This document shows positions 58,288 through 64,000 of a stretch of DNA of 64,000 bases, in pieces. Positions within the stretch are counted from its first letter, which is position 1; every line of letters starts with the position of its first letter. The position numbers were made by a program, and so were the translations under genes. Source of the stretch: Leuctra nigra (lineage: Eukaryota; Arthropoda; Insecta; Plecoptera; Leuctridae); NCBI GenBank assembly GCA_934045905.1, contig OW203766.1:18718309-18782308 (forward strand), given 5' to 3'. The notes under the pieces are model-generated. The model was not told the origin of the DNA and searched no databases. It worked only from the letters and a program-made list of their open reading frames with translations.

Positions 58288-58477
58288 TACACTCGGCCAA
58301 ACAAAACTTGAACGTTGACCAAATTTGAATGACTGCTGGTCATGTCCCATAACCAATCAAAGCTTGTTATTATCATTGAAATGTGAGGTCACCTACTAGA
58401 GTGAGACAATGAGATCGCTTAGACTGACTTCTGATATCAGATTAATTGAACGTTCAAGTTTTGTTTGGCCAAGTGTA
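58288..58477. mobile_element. Mariner-like MITE family M, copy 5
   Basis: TACACTCGGCCAAACAAAA and TTTTGTTTGGCCAAGTGTA at the ends. About 25 bp of internal sequence present in the other copies (GGTGCGATCTTACATTTATC) is deleted. Confidence 0.85.
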
Positions 58478-58782
58478 CAAGAAAAAGAGTAACAGAGTTC
58501 TTGACAATCTTAATGATATGAAAAAATGCTAAGACAGTATTGTAAGGTATCAAGACCAACTCGGCATATTGCATCAAATAAACGACCAGACAAATTCATA
58601 CAAGAACAATCCCATCTGTCAAAACAGCGATAAAGGACTTTACTCAATCGTCTTCCTACCTCGTGCAAACTGCTCAATGGATATTCTACCACTTTCACAT
58701 TGAATTACAACTGAAGGAGTGACATTCTAGCTATCAAAATACGATTAGACCTTTCAAGAACGATGTATAAGACATCAATTAA

Positions 58783-59068
58783 CACGGAACAGGTAGGGTG
58801 AGTGGTTAACGCTCTGAGCCTGTATTCCGAAGGCCCGGGTTCGATTCCCGCGGTCGTCCTTCCAGACTGGGTTTTTTTCGTGGTTTTCCCTCAGTCGATA
58901 GGCAAATGCTGGAAAGGTACCCTACTAATAGACCACGACCGCATCCTTCCCGCCATCCATCCTTACCTACTCTTCACCATCATCTCCCAATCATCATCAT
59001 AATCATTCATCCGTCGCCATTAGCCTCGCTGCAAAACAGTGCAACGTTAAGCCCCAGACAAAAAAAAA
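58783..59068 (+). repeat. tRNA-derived SINE, full length with target duplication
   Basis: Head GAGTGGTTAACGCTCTGAG, B-box GGTTCGATTCCCGCGG, the same body as 41725, and a poly-A tail after GTTAAGCCCCAGAC. An 11-bp duplication ACATCAATTAA flanks it (58772-58782 and 59069-59079). Confidence 0.94.
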
Positions 59069-59187
59069 ACATCAATTAATAGTGAACAAAGATAAATACC
59101 TAGTAACTACTGCGCTAAAGTCTTCAACAGAATAATTTCTCAATTTGTTTTCATTTGTCGACTCTCTATAGATGTAATCGATGTTCA

Positions 59188-59338
59188 TCGTGTCTGTTTG
59201 TTCCAGGACACGATGTGTCTGTCACTGGTCGTGTTGGCGTCGTGTCTGGGCGCCTGTGTCGCCCATCAGACACAGCATCACCCGGTCACCCGACTGAACT
59301 ACACGGGCGACATAATGCTCACCCAGTACATCGCGTAA
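59188..59338 (+). pseudogene. Damaged tandem duplicate of the glutamate-receptor first coding exon
   Basis: 151 bp nearly identical to 59339-59489, including the acceptor TGTTTGTTCCAG, the ATG (59213) and the signal peptide. After GDIM, about 10 bp of the GGGCGCTCTCTTCC segment are missing, so the frame ends in a stop at 59336-59338 after 41 residues. There is no splice donor. Confidence 0.9.
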
Positions 59339-59365
59339 CATCGTGTCTGTTTGTTCCAGGACACG

Positions 59366-60819
59366 ATGTGTCTGTCACTGGTCGTGTTGGCGTCGTGTCT
59401 GGGCGCCTGTGTCGCCCATCAGACACAGCATCACCCAGTCACCCGACTGAACTACACGGGCGACATAATGCTGGGCGCTCTCTTCCCAGTACATCGCAAG
59501 GGCGACGGACATACGCTGGAGTGCGGCAAAATTCAGGTGAAGAAGAGTTTGAATTTAAAATCGGGATAGCCAAGGCAATGATTTGTAATTGCAAGCTTAG
59601 AAGGACTGAGCAATTTGAACTGTCTGAAATCTAGATTAATTAAGAGTTTTATTAGATTGGGAACTTTAAATTCCTAGATTTATCCAAAGAGCTTCCAGGT
59701 TTTGTTCTCTTCTTCTCTTATTGTTTCAATTTAAAACTTTATCCAGGAAAATTCTGTTCTAAGGCCCGGTTGCACCATGTCCCGATAAAGTTAGCGGCAG
59801 GATTTATCGGCTGAAACCATGGCATCAGCCAATGAAACACAGCCATCTAGACAGCTAAAGTTCACTTTAGGCTAAAGTGAACTTTATCTTACTTATCGGG
59901 ACATGGTGCAACCGGGCCTTCTATTACAACCCTTGACTAATCAATTTACCTCATTGTTAATCCTCTTTGTCATTGGTACCTCATCGTTTGTTCTCTTTGT
60001 CCTTGCGACCTCTACTTGTTAGTCTTCTTAGTGGTCCGTATAAATTCAGTGGATTGAACATATTAAAACTCTCGCACTCGGCAGCACAATCAAGGAGCTT
60101 ATCTCTTATCTCTGATCTGAACTTTTAGTAGATATAGAACATTTATGTAACCATATTCGAGTTTCTGTGGTCAACTGTGTTCAACAATCCAATCCAGTGG
60201 ATTTAGTTTTGAATTTAAATCTACTTTGTGAGTTGGTATGGACTTTCCAATTACGTAAGAGAGGTAATGGAAGCGATGGTCAGACTATACAGAATAATAT
60301 ACTGATCCCAACTTATAGGTCTACTAGCTTAGACGCCGGAGAGCAAGTCTAGGTCCAACTTGCGCCATTATTGGAATGTCGTAAGGACGCAAATCCATTT
60401 GCACTCTTTAGAAGCAAGGATCACTCTTTCCATTTGGATTGCGATCGTTTTGTTTATAGTAGGAGTTGTCCTTAAAACTGTTGCACACTTTTTCGAAAAA
60501 TGTTATCTCCTTAAATTTGCATGAGAGAAGGTGACTTTGACTTTTCAAAAATGATCATTATAACTTTTAGAAGATCAAGATTATGAAAAGTGGCCACAAC
60601 TTCATCTCTTCTAAAAGTGGTCGATGTGTTGATTGTGTATCTTCTGCTTTGTTGTGTAGATGGAGGATGGACTGCAAGTGCTGGAAGCCATGTTGTTCAC
60701 CGTGAAGCAGATCAACAACGACAGCAAGCTGCTGCCTGGAATCACACTGGGCATGATGGCGCTGGACTCATGCGACAGTCCCGCGCATGCGCTGGAGCAG
60801 TCACTCGTCTTCGTCAAGG
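59366..60819 (+). CDS. Metabotropic glutamate receptor, first two coding exons
   Basis: Exon 59360-59536 (ATG at 59366, acceptor TTGTTCCAG) encodes a signal peptide, MCLSLVVLASCLGACVA, then LNYTGDIMLGALFPVHRKG and ECGKIQ. Exon 60660-60819 adds GLQVLEAMLFTVKQINND, then LLPGITLGMMALDSCDSP and HALEQSLVFVK. These are the opening strands of the Venus-flytrap ligand-binding domain of class C receptors, closest in motif to mGluRs (GDI.LG.LFPVH, LEAMLF.I..IN.D..LLPG, LD.C......ALEQSL.FV). It would be a G-protein-coupled glutamate receptor at neuronal membranes. Exon 2 ends at G|GTGAGT in phase 1. The rest of the gene (cysteine-rich and seven-helix domains) lies beyond the right edge. Confidence 0.9.
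59763..59918. mobile_element. Tourist-like MITE family T, copy 3
   Basis: 156 bp, ends GGCCCGGTTGCACCATG and its inverse. It is nearly identical to copy 1. The left border has TAA but the right border reads TTC, so the duplication is not clear here. It lies in the intron between the two glutamate-receptor exons. Confidence 0.85.
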
Positions 60820-62389
60820 GTGAGTTTGCTCTCTTTTCGTAATTGTATCCATTCCATTTGAAGGGAACAGGGAAAGAACGTTATGAGTCCATTTATTGAA
60901 AAAATGTAAGACGTAATCTTGCAGTGATTTTTATAAGCTTTCAGAATATTCCCTCGGTTTTTAGAAAATATTGCCACAAAGTCTTGAAAAACGCAATTAA
61001 AATATTTGTATGGAAGATAGATACAATTGTTTCACCATAAAACTTCGTTTATCTCAGTTTCATTCGAATGTGACTCATAGCGATGTTCAACTTGAAATAT
61101 TTGATGTCGTGGACGTTTTCGGAACCATCGGGTGATTGCATGGCAGTGGTAACGGTTTGTTCGGATGCACAAACCGTTATTGTTATTGTTATTTTGTGGA
61201 CATTTAAATTTGCTTTAATTGTGATATATAATGGTGATATAAAATGTTTAAACCAGCCAAAAACCATAGGCATCTTACTTACTGCAGTTGTGTCAGGTCC
61301 GGCTGTATTGATGATTTAAACAATTAAAACAAGTTTTTAATTTTTGAGAAGTACTCTGGTGTAAAACAATGTACCTACGTACCTATATTATCTAAATATT
61401 TGAGAAATTGTACTATTTAAAACACAGTACCGCCCACGCATTTAAAGAGATTCTGTTCCTCGTCAAGAGCGGGATATTCCTTTCAACACTTTCTACAGAG
61501 ATTTATTAGTAAATATAGTCTTTGTTTTTAGCCTCGATCAGTTTTTTAAACATCTTAATATTGAACATAATGAGTTAGATTAAAAGATTAAAAGATTCTG
61601 CAAAGATCACAAGATATTTCGATGAGCGTAGAAAGACTTTTCAATTTATAACGAAGTTTTACTTCTTGAAAGCGATGTAGCTAGATTTATTGAATTATAG
61701 AATTTCCACTCCTTTTACTTAACTCCTTTGGACTTTAAAGGACTTGACCTCGGCCCATCTAACAGAGAGACTAACAAAATTACAATTTTTAAATTAATTA
61801 TAAATATAATAAATTATAATAATCCCATTATTGCATAATGGGTTTGCTAAAATTACAGAAAACTAAACTAAAAACTGAATTTGCTGTGAAAATCACTCAC
61901 AATTTGTTTGTTGTATTCTCAATCATCATATTGATCGATTGGTTTGTCACAGCGACAAACTCATATCACATTTCATTTCATTTGACACAGAGTTTAATTT
62001 CAAACATCCAATGGCAATAAGAATTAAAAAATCTAATGCAAAAACATAATAAGAGGCTTGGGGAAAGTATCAAGTCTCTAGAGGTTCTTCGAAGCGTTTT
62101 TACTTAATAAAAAAGTACTTAATCTCTTCTCGCCAACAGTATTTTAAAAAATGTATGTGTAACGCAAATTTCCAGTTCACTCGACTGAATAATGCAACAC
62201 ATTGGAGTACATTTACAACCTCTGGTACCAAATCAGAGTACTTAATACGAGATGAATCGTAAAACAATCTTATTTAACACTTGAGGTCGTTCGAGAGGTC
62301 GTAAAGTACCTACTCCAGTGCGTGGCATATTACTTAGTTTAGGTAAAAAATTTCAATTGGTACTCTGCTAAATTTTAAACAGTTTAGAT

Positions 62390-62720
62390 TAGATTAATTA
62401 GGGTTTAACGGCGCGTTAACGACGAGGTTATATTGCGCACATTAATTTTTACTTTTAACTTTGTTGATCATAAGTGGAAGACATGGGGAGGGGTCGACCT
62501 ATCGGGCCCGATCTGAAACTGGTGGGAAAGTCTGTTCAGAACGGGGACAGCCCGGGGGGAGGAGGCTGCGGGCCGGTGGGACCCGATTTCAGGGGTATCA
62601 CCATCTTGAGGGGGGAGGCCAGCCCGAGGGCCCGCGAATTTGGGAAGGGCATGGGACTAGATCGACCCTGGACTGCACTTAGTTGGGACCAACTCGTAAT
62701 GTGAACTGGCCCCACCACCG
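62390..62720. repeat. GC-rich insertion after a GGGTTTAACGGCGCG motif
   Basis: TTAGGGTTTAACGGCGCGTTAACGACGAGG is followed by about 250 bp of GC-rich DNA with a 76-codon Gly/Pro-rich frame (62474-62704). The composition differs sharply from the surroundings, which suggests a foreign insertion or a retroelement fragment. I recognise no family. Confidence 0.35.
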
Positions 62721-63339
62721 CGTCAAGGGGCAGTCCATTGGTGAGGTTTAGACAGTTGATTAGGAAATTACTAAATTTTCGGGTTCTAAACACCTGTTGG
62801 ACAAAATAAAGCTTATAACTTATTCCAAACTATGAAATTATTTTCATTGAACTGTTCTGAATTCACGTCCAAAGTCCTATTTTGTTAACAATTACACTGG
62901 AAAAAGATATTGATAAAAATCGATTAAAAAACTCTTCAAGGTCAAACTCACTACCCAGCCGTCTTAACTACTGGTTATAGCAGAGTATTAAAAAATTTCC
63001 CTTTGAGGTTTAAATTGTGCGTTACTCATTGATGTTAATAATTTCTGGTGTGAATAAAAAAATAAAAAATACTCATGATTATTGTTGCCTGACGGAGGCC
63101 TATTAATATTAGCATCTTTCTTTCTTGAATACTTTTGTATGTATCCATTAAAAACAACAGAAACTCCATCAGAAAGACCATATTCCAACCTGCATTATCA
63201 CCTCCTTTTCAACTTCCGTCACAAAGAATCCTGCATGCGTCCTAATGTTCAGTCCCATCCGATCTCCCGTCCCATGATATCAGTCCATGGGCATAATGAC
63301 ACTTTGCTCGTGTCATCCATCACCCCACACCTACGAGAT

Positions 63340-63354
63340 GGTTGCTAGGCAACC
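63340..63354. promoter_or_regulatory. Perfect X-box-type (RFX) palindrome
   Basis: GGTTGCTAGGCAACC is a 15-bp palindrome that matches the RFX-factor X-box pattern (GTTNC..GNAAC half-sites). It is in a short less AT-rich patch within the glutamate-receptor intron. Confidence 0.45.
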
Positions 63355-64000
63355 GAGCGCGTGGACAAGATTTGTCACACGCAGCCACTTTTACCTCAAG
63401 AGGACAGGGATTTATCGTTAATCTCAAGTTATACTCTTTACGTCATAGAAAAGTGTCTCGAGCTAACTTTTTAATGGTTTCGATTGACAACTCCCAGTGG
63501 TGAGGATATAAAATCACATGCCAGACATTTATTATTAGATTAATGCTCGAACATTGTTATTTTATAAATTGGGGCAGAATCGTTTAAGTTTTTATAAATC
63601 TTCTTGGAGACATCAATCTGAGAGATTGACGGGAGCAGCTGCTGTGTGTGATAAAGTGTTTGGCACATTTCATATTGGTGAACCGAGTTCGTGCCCAGAT
63701 GCTGGCTGTCCAGATGCAGCCGGTTGAAATGGTGCTGAATATTCTATAGGCGAAACACAGGCTATATAATCTTCTATGAAATTAGTAGATGTAACTGAAT
63801 CAACTTATTAAATGGAGTTGTGAAATGAAATTATATGAATTTACATCTCTCTGGATTGTTGTTTAACCTATTTCCATTTGTACGACTTCATTTTGTTCCA
63901 TAATTTGTGTTATTGCGTCCGCTAAGAATGGAATGTTAATGATTTAGGTACTGTAGAGTAAAGTTCCTATTTGATTTGGTATAAAACTCATAAAATACTG

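Larger units (their letters stand above)
60820..64000. other. Glutamate-receptor intron, no exon seen
   Basis: Mostly AT-rich. It includes a copy of repeat B near 62275-62345, a GC-rich island at 62461-62720 and an X-box-like palindrome at 63340. No further Venus-flytrap exon was recognised. Confidence 0.5.

Noticed and set aside
62474..62704. Gly/Pro-rich 76-codon frame in a GC-rich island
   Set aside because: No recognisable domain, no splice context, and other frames are equally open because of composition.

Overview
The window is nuclear DNA from an animal, almost certainly an insect. Several genes read as short exons with GT..AG introns and match conserved animal proteins: CNOT9, synaptogyrin, ZNF598 and a metabotropic glutamate receptor. 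The DNA is AT-rich and dominated by transposable elements. A hemipteran-like host is my inference from the repeat flavour (tRNA-headed SINEs, long poly-C tracts); no single marker proves it. One 200-N scaffold gap lies at 14203-14402.

Layout. 1-3126: the first three coding exons of CNOT9 (minus), with a foldback hAT-like MITE in intron 2 and another hAT MITE downstream. About 3224-12258: a roughly 9 kb PIF/Harbinger DNA transposon starting about 100 bp upstream of the CNOT9 start codon. It carries two convergent spliced genes that both read open through every exon: a DDE transposase (five exons, 387 aa) and a Myb/SANT-like DNA-binding protein (four exons, up to 282 aa). Its large transposase intron holds a Penelope-like fragment and a 5'-truncated non-LTR retrotransposon. 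12483-14160: a divergent pair sharing about 430 bp, synaptogyrin (minus, two exons) and ZNF598 (plus, two exons, cut by the gap). 16112-22589: a TATA-containing gene for a small secreted protein. Its single intron contains a palindromic element, itself interrupted by a Ty3/gypsy LTR retrotransposon (17045-21607, 5-bp target duplication, 3' pol frameshifted).

22600-51200 shows no host gene that I can support. It is a field of MITE families (mariner-like TA, Tourist-like TWA, hAT 8 bp), SINEs, AT-rich foldback elements, a 175-bp satellite, an 11-copy tandem array built on a composite ETS/CRE sequence, and a 1.06 kb element with about 200-bp terminal inverted repeats. 51220-51556 looks like a promoter plus non-coding first exon. 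The coding start of a metabotropic glutamate receptor follows at 59366-60819 (plus), and the gene runs off the right edge. Its first coding exon is preceded by a damaged tandem duplicate of itself.

The host genes are unrelated housekeeping and neuronal genes. What links the window is nesting: transposons within transposons within introns, with target-site duplications and in-window empty sites that let the order of several insertions be read directly.
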